From Thermoleophilia bacterium (GTDB lineage: Bacteria; Actinomycetota; Thermoleophilia; Miltoncostaeales; Miltoncostaeaceae), in contig JALOLS010000022.1 in the NCBI GenBank assembly GCA_025455865.1, positions 1 through 33,374 of the forward strand: 33,374 nucleotides of DNA, given 5' to 3'. Both the position numbers and the translations under genes were made by a program. Of the stretch, positions 21,995 through 29,821 are shown piece after piece; within the stretch, counting starts at the first letter, position 1, and each line of letters begins with the position of its first letter. The notes below the pieces were generated by a model. It was not told where the DNA came from. It made no database searches and was given only the letters and a program-made list of their open reading frames with translations.

Positions 21995-22963
21995 ATGAGC
22001 CGGGCGCTGGTGACCGGGGCCGCCGGCTTCATCGGCCATCACCTGTGCGACGCGCTGCTCCGGCGCGGCTGGGAGGTCGTGGGCCTCGACCGCCTGACCG
22101 ACTTCACCCCGCGCGAGGAGAAGCGCCGCCGCGTGGCGGCGCTCAGCGGGTGGGACGGCTTCCGCTTCGCCCACGCGGACCTGGTGCGGGACCGCATCGA
22201 CCGCCTGGTGGCGCAGGCGGCGGTGGTGTTCCACCTGGCCGGCCAGCCCGGGGTGCGCGACTCCTACGGGGCCGGGCTCGACCGGCACCTGCGCGACAAC
22301 GTGGACGCCACCCGGGCGCTCGCCGAGTCGATGGCCCGGGCCGCGCCCCCCGGGGCCCGCCTGGTGATGGCCGGCACCTCGTCGGTCTACGGCGACGCCC
22401 CGGCGCCGTTCCGCGAGGACGGCCCCACGCGCCCGCGCTCGCCCTACGGGGTGACCAAGCTCGCCGCCGAGGGGCTGGCCCGCGCGCTGCTCGACCGCGC
22501 CGAGGTCGAGGTCGTGGTGCTCCGCTACTTCACCGTCTACGGCCCGGGGCAGCGGCCGGACATGGCCTTCCACCGCTTCATCACCGCCGCGCTCACCGGC
22601 GAGCCGGCGCCGCTCATGGGCGACGGGCGCCAGACCCGCGACGTCACCTTCGTGGCCGACGCGGTGGCCGCGACGGTCGCCGCGGCCCGCCGGGGGGCGG
22701 GCGTCTACAACGTGGGCGGCGGGAGCCCGGCGTCCGTCCTGGAGGCGCTCGAGGTCATCGCCGGGCTCGCCGGCCGGCCGGTGCCGGTCCTCCCGGGCCC
22801 GCCCGCCCGGGGCGACGTGGCCGCCACCCTGGCCGACACCGGACGGGCCCGCCGGGACCTCGGGCTCTGCGCGCGCACCTCGCTGGAGGAGGGGATCGCC
22901 CTGCAGATGGCCGCCGTGGCCCGCTCCCTGGGCCGCGCCCGCCGGACCGCGGTGCGGGTGTGA
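21995..22963 (+). CDS. NAD-dependent nucleotide-sugar epimerase/dehydratase
   Basis: 322 aa extended-SDR enzyme acting on a nucleotide sugar. The NAD-binding loop is VTGAAGFIGHHL (residues 6-17), the catalytic serine strand is AGTSSVYG, and the active-site pair is in SPYGVTKLAAE (YxxxK). LRYFTVYGPGQRPDMAFHRFI is the typical substrate-binding segment, followed by RDVTFVADAV and NVGGG. The pattern fits UDP-glucose/UDP-glucuronate 4-epimerase relatives, but the exact sugar is not decided. GGGAGGGG precedes ATG 21995. It heads a plus-strand operon with a flippase-like protein and a GT2 enzyme and overlaps the next start (GTGA). Confidence 0.92.
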   Translation: MSRALVTGAAGFIGHHLCDALLRRGWEVVGLDRLTDFTPREEKRRRVAALSGWDGFRFAHADLVRDRIDRLVAQAAVVFHLAGQPGVRDSYGAGLDRHLRDNVDATRALAESMARAAPPGARLVMAGTSSVYGDAPAPFREDGPTRPRSPYGVTKLAAEGLARALLDRAEVEVVVLRYFTVYGPGQRPDMAFHRFITAALTGEPAPLMGDGRQTRDVTFVADAVAATVAAARRGAGVYNVGGGSPASVLEALEVIAGLAGRPVPVLPGPPARGDVAATLADTGRARRDLGLCARTSLEEGIALQMAAVARSLGRARRTAVRV

Positions 22964-23856
22964 CCGCCCTGCTCGCCCTGCGCGGCCGTGCGCTCGCCGG
23001 CGGCCTCTCGCTCGCCCTGGTGGCCGCACTGGTCCTCGCCGGCGACCCCGGGCGCCTGGCCGAGGCGCTGCGCGGCCGCGGCCTCGGGGTCGTCACCCTG
23101 GTGGCCGCGCTCTACCTGGCCAACAGCGCCGCGAAGGCCCTCCGCTGGCGGATCCTGCTGGGGGCGGCGGGGGTGCGGGCGCCCTTCGGGGCGGCGTACC
23201 GCGCGCACCTGGTCGGCATGTCGGTGAACAACCTCCTGCCCGCCGGCGTCGCCGGGGAGCCCGTGCGCCTGGCCCGCCTCCAGGGGCGGGTGACCCGGCC
23301 CGGCCTCGCCGCCACCGGCGCCGACCGCGCCCTGGACCTGGTGGTCATCGCCGCCGTCGCCGCCGGGGCGGTCCCGCTGCTCGCCGGGATCGACCCCGAC
23401 CTGGTCGGGCCCCTCATGGCGCTGGCCGCCGCCACCGGGCTGGTCCTGCTCGGGCTCGCCGCCCTCGCCTGGCGCCGGCTCGGCCTGGGCGCGCTCGCCC
23501 GCCGGCCGGGTCCCGCGATCGCCGCGGCGCTCCTCACCGTCCCGATCCAGGCCAACGACGCGGTCCGGCTGATGCTGGTGGCGTCGCTCTACGGCATCGA
23601 CGCCGGGTTCTGGCGCGCCCTGGGGATCGTCGCCGTGGCCACCGCGGCGGGGATGCTCACGATCGTGGGCGCGGGCGCCGGGCTGGCCGCGACGGCCGCG
23701 GCCCTGCTGGTCGCCGGCGGGGCGCCGGCCGCCGACGCGGCCGCGGTCGGCCTGGTGTTCGTGGCGACCTCGACCTGGATCAGCTTCCCCCTGGGCGCCG
23801 CCGCGGTGTGGGCGGGGCGCCGCGACCCGCGACCGACGGAGGCCCGATGGACCTGA
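22960..23856 (+). CDS. LPG-synthase-TM / flippase-like integral membrane protein (second)
   Basis: 298 aa from a GTG that overlaps the epimerase stop (GTGA). Seven to eight helices are visible. The family block is LYLANSAAKALRWRILLGAAGV followed by MSVNNLLPAGVAGEPVRLARL (the N.LPAG..GE..R pattern of PF03706), then GADRALDLVVIAAVA. The late segment AAGMLTIVGAGAGLAATAAALLVAGG corresponds to the Gly-rich 'PGGLG' region. It is a paralog of the protein at 17929-18987. Placement between a sugar epimerase and a polyprenyl-phosphate glycosyltransferase suggests a role in moving or modifying a lipid-linked sugar; this is inference. Its end overlaps the next start by ten bases. Confidence 0.88.
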   Translation: MTALLALRGRALAGGLSLALVAALVLAGDPGRLAEALRGRGLGVVTLVAALYLANSAAKALRWRILLGAAGVRAPFGAAYRAHLVGMSVNNLLPAGVAGEPVRLARLQGRVTRPGLAATGADRALDLVVIAAVAAGAVPLLAGIDPDLVGPLMALAAATGLVLLGLAALAWRRLGLGALARRPGPAIAAALLTVPIQANDAVRLMLVASLYGIDAGFWRALGIVAVATAAGMLTIVGAGAGLAATAAALLVAGGAPAADAAAVGLVFVATSTWISFPLGAAAVWAGRRDPRPTEARWT

Positions 23857-24575
23857 CCGTGGTGCTGCCCGCCCGCAACGAGGAGGAGGCCCTGCCCGGC
23901 GTCATCACCGACCTTGCGGCGGCGTTCGACCGGCACGCGATCCGGGGGGAGGTGCTGGTGGTCGACGACGGGAGCGACGACGCGACCCCCCAGGTCCTCC
24001 GCGCCCTGGCCGGCCCGCGGCTGCGGGTGATCTCCTTCCCGGCCACCCGCGGGCGGGCCCACGGCCTGGCCGCGGGGATGGCCGCCGCGCGCGGGGCCGT
24101 GGTGGCGCTCATGGACGCCGACGGCCAGTACGACCCCGAGGACCTGCCCGCGCTCGTCGCCGCGCTGGAGGCCGGCGCCGACCTGGCGAACGGCGTCCGC
24201 GTGGAGCGGCGCGACGACGCGGCCCGGCGGGGGGTGTCGCGCGCCTACAACCTGGCGGTCATGCGCCTGGCCTGCGGGGTGCGCGTGCGCGACGCCAACA
24301 GCGGGCTCAAGGCGATCCGGGCGGCGGCGATCCCGCGGCTCGGCTTCGACCCGCAGGGCATGCGCCGGGGGCACCGGTTCCTGGTCGCGCAGGCGGTGCG
24401 GCGCGGGCTGCGGGTGGCCGAGGTCCCGGTCCGCCACCGCGACCGGGCGGGCGGGGCGTCCTACATCCGGCCGTGGCGCGAGGCGCGCCACACCGTCCAT
24501 GACCTGGTGGTCTTCCGCCGCCGGATGCGGGCCGTCGCGCCCGCGGAGGCGCCCCCGGCGGTCGAGGCCTCCTGA
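23847..24575 (+). CDS. GT2 glycosyltransferase, polyprenyl-phosphate sugar synthase-like (DPM1 type)
   Basis: 242-aa soluble GT-A enzyme. Motifs: TVVLPARNEEEALPGVI at the N-terminus, EVLVVDDGSDDAT for the nucleotide-binding Asp pair, the metal-binding LMDADGQYDPEDLPALV, then DANSGLKAIRAAAI and VPVRHRDRAGGASYIRP. The 'DADGQYDPEDLP' form is typical of dolichyl/undecaprenyl-phosphate mannose or glucose synthases. There is no C-terminal membrane pair, so it would work at the cytoplasmic face and hand its lipid-sugar to a flippase. The flanking flippase-like gene and two GT39-like enzymes fit that route. ATG 23847 lies inside the end of the previous gene. Confidence 0.9.
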   Translation: MDLTVVLPARNEEEALPGVITDLAAAFDRHAIRGEVLVVDDGSDDATPQVLRALAGPRLRVISFPATRGRAHGLAAGMAAARGAVVALMDADGQYDPEDLPALVAALEAGADLANGVRVERRDDAARRGVSRAYNLAVMRLACGVRVRDANSGLKAIRAAAIPRLGFDPQGMRRGHRFLVAQAVRRGLRVAEVPVRHRDRAGGASYIRPWREARHTVHDLVVFRRRMRAVAPAEAPPAVEAS

Positions 24576-24576
24576 C

Positions 24577-24852
24577 CTACAACCTGCGGCGCAGATCGAT
24601 GAGCGCGTCGAGCTCCGTCCGCGCGGCGTCGAGCTCCAGGCGCAGGCGGGCGGCGTCGGCGAAGCGGGGCAGGCGCAGGGCCCGGCGCGCGGCGTCCAGG
24701 CGCTCGGGCGGCCAGTCGGCGACCAGGGCGGCCTCGGCCTCGGCGCGGGCGAGGGCGGCCTCGAGCATCGCGATCACGTCGCGCAGGCGATCGGCCTCGG
24801 CCGCGGCGCCGGCCACCAGGTCGTCGCGGTGCTCGCGGTCGATGGGGCTCAC
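24577..24852 (-). CDS. Small charged helical protein
   Basis: 91 aa from a GTG overlapping the ABC permease stop (GTGA). I do not recognise a family. It is almost entirely helical by composition, with Ala/Glu/Arg/Leu heptad-like runs (AAAEADRLRDVIAMLEAALARAEAE and later ARLRLELDAARTELDALIDLRRRL), so a coiled coil is likely. No membrane segment or cysteine. Precise overlap with the transporter genes suggests it is co-expressed and may be an accessory of the ABC system. It ends one base from the convergent GT2 gene stop. Confidence 0.7.
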   Translation of the reverse strand: MSPIDREHRDDLVAGAAAEADRLRDVIAMLEAALARAEAEAALVADWPPERLDAARRALRLPRFADAARLRLELDAARTELDALIDLRRRL

Positions 24853-26198
24853 TGGTGCGCCCTCCGGTGCAGGGCCCACCCGGCCGCGCCGCTGAACACC
24901 AGCGCGACCAGGGCCAGGTGGCCGAACGTGACCCAGAGGTCCCCCGGCACGGAGGGCTCGACCAGGAGCGTCTGGTAGGCCGCGAACGCCGGGCCGAAGG
25001 CGGTCAGGCCGCTCACGAGCGCGGCGGCGTCGTTGCCCGGGACCAGGCCCAGGAAGATGAGCGGCAGCGCGAGCATGAGGCCGGCCAGGAGCGCCGTGCG
25101 GGTCTCGCGGGCCAGCGCCCCCACCAGCACCCCGAAGGCCCCGAAGCCCAGGCCGGACAAGAGGAGCGCGACGACCCACAGCCCCCAGCGGCCGACCGCG
25201 AGGGTGGTGGTGAGGGCGACGATCACCAGCAGCACGGCCCCGACCACCAGGCACGCGAGCGCGGCGAACACGGTCTTCTCACCGACCAGCGCGCCGGGCG
25301 ACAGCAGCCCGCGGGCCAGGCGCACGAGGGCGTTGTCCTCGCGCTCGCTCGACAGCGCGGCGGCGGCGAGCAGCACGCCGACCAGGCCCAGGCTCACCAG
25401 CAGCGCCCCGGCGAAGCCGAACGCCGAGAGCGGCTCGCGGCCCTCCGGGCCCTCGGAGACCGACAGCTTGATGGGGCTCGCGATGGCGTTGGCGGCCGGC
25501 CGGGCCAGGTCGAGGTTCTCGCCCACCCCCTCGATGTAGGCGCGCAGCGGCTCGATCTTCCGGACCAGGTCCGGGCGGCCGATGCGGCCGAGCTCCCGCT
25601 GCAGCTCGGTCAGGATCTCGTCGCTGCGCCCCAGGCCGACCAGGTCGCCGGTGCGCCCGAAGAGCGCGATCGACCCGCCCTGGTCGATCAGGTCCACCAG
25701 GCGCAGGACCTGGCCCACGTAGGTCTCGGCCAGCTCCTGGTTCAGCCGGTACACCGTGCTCTCCAGGCGGCGCTGGATGGCCTCGGCCTCGATCGGCTGG
25801 CGGGGGGAGGTGACCAGCGAGATGACCGGCGAGCGCACCCCCGACTGCAGGTCGCTCACGAAGCCGTCGGGCAGGGTGAGCACGGCGGTGACCTGGCCGT
25901 CGTCCAGCGCGCGGCGGGCCTCATCGGGCCCCAGGCGCTTCAGGTCGACCTCCCGCTCCAGGCGCGCGACGTAGTCGTCCACCGACAGGCGCTGCTCCCC
26001 CACCTGCACCGTGCGCCCGGTGGTGTCGAGGTTCACGAAGGCCACCGTGGGCTTGCGCTCACCGCCCTGGAGCGCGAGCGCCACCAGCACCGCGACGACC
26101 ACCGGGTAGCCCACCAGCACGGCGACCAGCGCCGGGCTGCGCCGGATGAGCCGGAGGTCCTTCCCGAGCAGGAGCAGCGCGTTCCGCAGCGCCCGCAT
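24849..26198 (-). CDS. ABC-2 type transporter permease with large extracytoplasmic domain
   Basis: 449 aa. One N-terminal helix (about 24-44) is followed by about 240 mostly hydrophilic residues with helical Leu/Arg/Glu stretches, then five or six helices in the last 170 residues, the layout of ABC2_membrane_3/NatB-like permeases. The segment SSEREDNALVRLARGLLSPGALVGEKTVFAAL between late helices matches the 'E...G.l..l...P.s....gK' coupling region of the family. It pairs with the ATPase at 26198-26908, whose stop its ATG overlaps (ATGA). Export is the probable direction; substrate unknown. Confidence 0.88.
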   Translation of the reverse strand: MRALRNALLLLGKDLRLIRRSPALVAVLVGYPVVVAVLVALALQGGERKPTVAFVNLDTTGRTVQVGEQRLSVDDYVARLEREVDLKRLGPDEARRALDDGQVTAVLTLPDGFVSDLQSGVRSPVISLVTSPRQPIEAEAIQRRLESTVYRLNQELAETYVGQVLRLVDLIDQGGSIALFGRTGDLVGLGRSDEILTELQRELGRIGRPDLVRKIEPLRAYIEGVGENLDLARPAANAIASPIKLSVSEGPEGREPLSAFGFAGALLVSLGLVGVLLAAAALSSEREDNALVRLARGLLSPGALVGEKTVFAALACLVVGAVLLVIVALTTTLAVGRWGLWVVALLLSGLGFGAFGVLVGALARETRTALLAGLMLALPLIFLGLVPGNDAAALVSGLTAFGPAFAAYQTLLVEPSVPGDLWVTFGHLALVALVFSGAAGWALHRRAHQ

Positions 26199-26908
26199 CA
26201 GCCGTCCTCGCCCACCAGGCGCAGGAACGCCCGCTCGGCCGCGTCGCGGTCGTCCGGGTCGCCGCCCTCCTCGCGCACCAGCTCGCGCATGGTCCCGTCG
26301 AACACCGCGCGCCCGTGGGAGAGCACCACCACGCGCCCGGCGTGGCGGGCGGCCTCGTCGACCGACTGGGTGCTGAACGCCATCGCCAGGCCGTCCTCCT
26401 GGCACAGGCGCGTGAGCCAGGTCCACAGGCGGTGCACCTGCTCGGGCGAGAGCGTCGCGGTCGGCTCGTCCAGCAGCAGCACCGACGGCTCGCCGGCCAG
26501 CGCGATGGCCAGGTTCAGCCGCTGCATGGTCCCGGTGGACAGATGGGCCGCCTGCCGGTCCGCGAAGCGCACCAGGTCCGCGCGCTCGAGCAGCCGCTCG
26601 GCCCGGCCCTCGGGGTCGGGGACGCCCTCCAGGGCGGCGAACAGCCGCAGGTTCTCACGGCAGGTGAGGCGCTGGTAGAGCGCGGGGCGCTGCGGCACCC
26701 AGCCCACCCGCGCGGCGGTCCCGGCCGCGACGGTCAGGGTGCCCTCGCTCGGGCGGCTCACGCCGGCGAGCATCCTGAGCAGCGTGGTCTTGCCGGCGCC
26801 GTTCGGGCCGATCAGCGCGACGCTCTCGCCCGGCGCGAGGTCCAGGTCGGTGGGCTCCAGCGCCACCACCCGCCGGTAGCGCTTGGCCAGCCCCCGGGCC
26901 GAGAGCAC
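26198..26908 (-). CDS. ABC transporter ATP-binding protein with degenerate signature and H-loop
   Basis: 236-aa ATPase of the CcmA/NatA-like class. Walker A GPNGAGKTT is at 34-42, the Q-loop is in VPQRPALYQRLT, and Walker B plus the catalytic Glu are in SVLLLDEPTATL (142-153). The signature reads LSTGT (123-127) instead of LSGGQ. The switch-loop His appears replaced by Gln181 (FSTQSVDEA). Both changes are unusual in an active exporter, and hydrolysis may be slow or need a partner. GTG 26908 is the first start after the upstream stop, 31 bp away. Confidence 0.88.
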   Translation of the reverse strand: MLSARGLAKRYRRVVALEPTDLDLAPGESVALIGPNGAGKTTLLRMLAGVSRPSEGTLTVAAGTAARVGWVPQRPALYQRLTCRENLRLFAALEGVPDPEGRAERLLERADLVRFADRQAAHLSTGTMQRLNLAIALAGEPSVLLLDEPTATLSPEQVHRLWTWLTRLCQEDGLAMAFSTQSVDEAARHAGRVVVLSHGRAVFDGTMRELVREEGGDPDDRDAAERAFLRLVGEDG

Positions 26909-26939
26909 GGGGGCCGGGGGCGCCTCGGCCGCGGGCGCC

Positions 26940-28118
26940 TCACTCGGGCCGGACGCCGGGGGCCTCCATCACGCGGGGCGGGTCCTCGCGCGGCGCGGGG
27001 CGCGGCGCCTCCGCGGGGCGCGGTTCCGGGACCGCCGTCGCGAGCGCGGGCTCCCGGGCCTCCCAGCGGGCCAGCCCCGCCCGGTCCATCACGAAGCCCA
27101 CGGTCTCCTTGACGATGACCAGCACCGGGATCGCCAGCAGGATCCCGGGCAGGCCGTAGAGCTGCTCGCCCACCAGCAGGCCGAAGATGACCACCAGCGG
27201 ATGCACCCCCACCGCGTCGCCCATGATCTGGGGCACCACCACGTGCCCCTCGAGCTGGTGGATCGCGATGAACGCGATGATCACCCACAGCGCGGTGAGC
27301 GGCGAGGTGAAGAGCGCGAGCACGACCGGCGGGACGGCGCCCAGGATGGGGCCGATGTAGGGGATGAACTCCATCACGAACACCCACGCGGCGAAGAGCG
27401 CGGCGTAGCTCGCGCCCTGCACGAAGATGCCGGTGACCCCGTAGATCCACAGCACCACGCCCGCGCTCACCCCGATGATCAGCGACACCAGGAGCTGCGC
27501 CTTCACATACGAGGTCAGCGTGCGCTCGGTGCGGCGCAGGAACGCCCCGGCCTCCGGCCCGCCGATCCGCTGGGCGAAGCGCGCGATGCGCGGCGCGTCG
27601 AGGAGCATGTAGACGCAGGCCACGATGATGATGACCAGCGTCACCAGGATGCCGAGCACGTCCAGCGAGTAGGTCAGCGCGTTGTCGGCCAGGTCCGACA
27701 CCCAGTCGCGGATGGCCTGGATGGCGCCGTCGGCACGCTCCTGCACGTTGACGTTGATGCCGTGCCGGTCGAAGAAGCCCTGCAGGTTCTGGACCTGCCG
27801 CTGGGCCTGGTCGGTGTAGAGCGGGAGGTTGTTCTGCACCTCCTCGATCTGGGTGCGGATGGGGTTGATGAGCAGGAACACCGCCCCGCCGACCACCGAG
27901 AGGAAGCTCAGGAACACCACCAGCACCGCCAGCCCCCGCGGGATGTGCAGGCGCCGGAGCCCCCGCACCAGGGGGTTCAGCAGCAGCGCCACGACCACCG
28001 CGAGGGTGAAGACGAAGATGACGTGGCCCAGGGTCTGCCCGAGGATCCAGCCGACCACGACCAGTGCCGCGCCGATCAGCACCGTGACCCAGGGTGGGGC
28101 AGCCGGTCGGCTGGACAT
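26940..28118 (-). CDS. AI-2E / PerM-family transporter
   Basis: 392 aa. Helices near residues 8-48, a middle hydrophilic segment, then SLDVLGILVTLVIIIVACVYMLLDAPRI and the C-terminal set with FIPYIGPILGAVPPVVLALF, the 'P.iGp.ig..P' signature of the family, and LEGHVVVPQIMGDAVGVHPLVVIFGLLVGEQLYGLPGILLAIPV, the 'E..vl.P.i.g....l.p' signature. Members export small molecules or Na+/Li+ in exchange for protons; here the substrate is unknown. The last 45 residues are a Pro/Ala/Arg-rich tail. The ATG at 28118 is preferred, since an earlier ATG (28127) overlaps the -10-like TAGGAT. Confidence 0.93.
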   Translation of the reverse strand: MSSRPAAPPWVTVLIGAALVVVGWILGQTLGHVIFVFTLAVVVALLLNPLVRGLRRLHIPRGLAVLVVFLSFLSVVGGAVFLLINPIRTQIEEVQNNLPLYTDQAQRQVQNLQGFFDRHGINVNVQERADGAIQAIRDWVSDLADNALTYSLDVLGILVTLVIIIVACVYMLLDAPRIARFAQRIGGPEAGAFLRRTERTLTSYVKAQLLVSLIIGVSAGVVLWIYGVTGIFVQGASYAALFAAWVFVMEFIPYIGPILGAVPPVVLALFTSPLTALWVIIAFIAIHQLEGHVVVPQIMGDAVGVHPLVVIFGLLVGEQLYGLPGILLAIPVLVIVKETVGFVMDRAGLARWEAREPALATAVPEPRPAEAPRPAPREDPPRVMEAPGVRPE

Positions 28119-28125
28119 GGGGGCC

Positions 28126-28131
28126 ATCCTA
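28126..28131 (-). promoter_or_regulatory. Candidate -10 hexamer TAGGAT for the AI-2E/ABC operon
   Basis: The minus strand reads TAGGAT seven bases before ATG 28118. It overlaps the alternative ATG at 28127, which argues against that start. Confidence 0.5.
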
Positions 28132-28179
28132 TCGTGGGCGCACGTGCCCCCCGGCGGCGTCGGTCGCGTCCGCGGCCGG

Positions 28180-28185
28180 TACCCT
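28180..28185 (+). promoter_or_regulatory. Candidate -10 hexamer TACCCT for the 28196 gene
   Basis: TACCCT lies ten bases before ATG 28196 in a 77-bp divergent gap. It would give a message with a leader of a few bases at most. Confidence 0.35.
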
Positions 28186-28195
28186 CATCGCCGGA

Positions 28196-28978
28196 ATGTC
28201 GTCACGCACCCAGGAGCCCGCGCCCTCCGGCGCACCGCCGGAGGAGGGCCTCTCCGCCGAGCAGCTCGCGAGCCGGCGGGCGCGCCGGCGCGCGGCCGAC
28301 CGCCAGAGCCACCGTCGCCTGCTGACGCGGGTCGGGGCGCCGGCCGCGCTGGCCGTGCTGGTCGTCGTGGCCCTGGTGCTGGCCGCCCGCAGCGGCTCGG
28401 GGCAGGAGCCGCCCGCGCCGGTCGCCGACCCGGTGCCCTCCGGGGGGCTGGCGGCCACGCCGCCCGCCCGCGCGGTGGTCATGGCCCGCATCGGCCGGCT
28501 CGACCTGCGGCTGCCGGTGGGCCGTGAGCAGGTGACCGCGGTGCTCTTCCATCCCATCATGACCCCGGGCGGCGTCCCGCTCACCCCGGCCGACGGGCTC
28601 GACCACCACACCGCCGGGGGCGACGACGGCGCCCCGTCCGCCGGCGTCGACGTGGGCGCCCCGGTGGGCACGACGGTCTACTCGCCGGTGGACGGCGTGG
28701 TGACCGCGGTCATCCCGTTCCGGGTCCAGGGGCGGCCGGAGGGCCTGGAGATCGCCCTCACCCCGAACGGGCTGCCCGACGTGGTCGTGCGCGTGGCCCA
28801 CATCGAGCCCACCGCCGACGGGGTCGTGCCCGAGGTGGGCCAGGCGGTCGGGGCCGGGCGCACGGTGCTCGGCCGGGTGCGCGACCTGTCGCGGATCTCC
28901 AGCATGGAGATCGCCCGCTACACCGCCGACGCCGGCAACCACGTGGCCATCGAGGTCGTCCGCCTGGCGTCCGGGTAG
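28196..28978 (+). CDS. Membrane-anchored degenerate LytM/M23-like protein
   Basis: 260 aa: a hydrophilic, Arg-rich N-terminus (1-45), one membrane helix (47-64), a Pro/Gly/Ala linker, then a beta-rich domain outside the cell. SAGVDVGAPVGTTVYSPVDGVVTAV (148-172) matches the M23 pattern 'HxGxDfaap.GTpVyA..dGvV', with Asp152 kept but the first zinc His replaced by Ser148. The 'H.H' pair near the end is reduced to NHVAIEV (His249 only). VVRVAHIEP (196-204) corresponds to the 'YgHl' strand. Catalysis is therefore unlikely. Such inactive LytM proteins elsewhere act as activators of cell-wall hydrolases (EnvC-type), which would be inference here. Confidence 0.8.
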   Translation: MSSRTQEPAPSGAPPEEGLSAEQLASRRARRRAADRQSHRRLLTRVGAPAALAVLVVVALVLAARSGSGQEPPAPVADPVPSGGLAATPPARAVVMARIGRLDLRLPVGREQVTAVLFHPIMTPGGVPLTPADGLDHHTAGGDDGAPSAGVDVGAPVGTTVYSPVDGVVTAVIPFRVQGRPEGLEIALTPNGLPDVVVRVAHIEPTADGVVPEVGQAVGAGRTVLGRVRDLSRISSMEIARYTADAGNHVAIEVVRLASG

Positions 28979-28982
28979 GCCG

Positions 28983-29765
28983 GTGCGCGCCCTCCTCATC
29001 GGCGACGTGGTGGGCACCCCCGGGATGCGCGCCCTGCTCGAGGCGCTCCCCGGCCTGCGCCGTGATCACGACCCCGACGTGGTGGTCGTCAACGCCGAGA
29101 ACGCCGCGTCCGGCGCCGGCACCTCGGCCAAGCAGGCCCGTGAGCTGCTCGCCGCCGGGGTCGACGTGCTCACCGGGGGCAACCACACCTTCCGCCAGGC
29201 CGACCTCTACCCGGTGCTCGAGCAGGAGCCCCGCGTGCTGCGCCCCGCCAACCTCTCCGACCGCGCCCCCGGCCGCGGCACGGTGGTGGTCGACGTGCGC
29301 GGCGGCTGGCGGGTGGCGGTGGTCAACCTGATCGGCTCGGTGTTCCTGGACGCCGCCCACTCCCCGTTCGCGGTGGTCGACGACCTGGTCGACCGCGCCC
29401 GCCGGGAGACCCCGTTCGTGCTGGTCGACCTGCACGCCGAGGCGACCAGCGAGAAGGTGGCGATGGGCTGGCACCTGGACGGCCGGGTGACCGCGCTGGT
29501 CGGGACCCACACCCACGTGCAGACCGCCGACGCCCGGGTGCTGCCGGGCGGCACGGCGTACATCACCGATCTGGGCATGACCGGGCCGCACGAGTCGGTC
29601 ATCGGCGTGCGGCGCGAGATCGCCGTGAAGCGGTTCCTGACCGGCCTGCCCGGGCGCTTCGAGCCGGCCAGCCGCGACGTGCGCGTGCAGGGCGTGGTGG
29701 TCGAGGCCGGGCCCGACGGCCGGGCCGTCTCGATCGCCGCGTTCGACCTCGGCGCCCCGCGGTAG
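28983..29765 (+). CDS. YmdB-family metallophosphodiesterase
   Basis: 260 aa from GTG 28983, four bases after the upstream stop. All metal ligands of the YmdB/TIGR00282 family are in place: Asp in LLIGDVVGTPG, the NAENAASGAG loop, Asn-His in TGGNHTFRQ, VDLHAEATSEK and VGTHTHVQTAD, with the closing DLGMTGPHESVIGV block. Characterised members hydrolyse 2',3'-cyclic nucleotides and, in Bacillus, affect biofilm and RNA turnover. In many genomes the gene lies near rny (RNase Y); no rny is in this window. Confidence 0.93.
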   Translation: MRALLIGDVVGTPGMRALLEALPGLRRDHDPDVVVVNAENAASGAGTSAKQARELLAAGVDVLTGGNHTFRQADLYPVLEQEPRVLRPANLSDRAPGRGTVVVDVRGGWRVAVVNLIGSVFLDAAHSPFAVVDDLVDRARRETPFVLVDLHAEATSEKVAMGWHLDGRVTALVGTHTHVQTADARVLPGGTAYITDLGMTGPHESVIGVRREIAVKRFLTGLPGRFEPASRDVRVQGVVVEAGPDGRAVSIAAFDLGAPR

Positions 29766-29768
29766 GCT
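29763..29768 (+). promoter_or_regulatory. Candidate -10 hexamer TAGGCT upstream of the P-II-like gene
   Basis: TAGGCT overlaps the TAG stop of the YmdB gene. No start codon lies seven bases downstream; the P-II-like GTG (29822) is about 46 bases past the expected +1 and has its own GGGAGGGG site (29812-29819). This would be a led transcript. Confidence 0.3.
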
Positions 29769-29821
29769 CACCCGGGGGCGGGTCCGTCGGGAAGGCGCCC
29801 GGCATTGTCGCGGGAGGGGCG

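Noticed and set aside
19020-21998. Plus-strand frame of nearly 1000 codons
   Set aside because: It is a shadow of the GT39-like genes, with Arg/Gly/Ala-rich composition and no domain pattern.
17929-22032. Very long minus-strand open frame spanning several genes
   Set aside because: Only its last 352 codons resemble a real membrane protein; the rest is Gly/Arg/Pro-rich antisense of other genes, as expected at this GC content.
29776-29821. Leaderless start seven bases after TAGGCT at 29763
   Set aside because: No in-frame start codon is at that spacing; the P-II-like gene has a clear ribosome site at 29812-29819.
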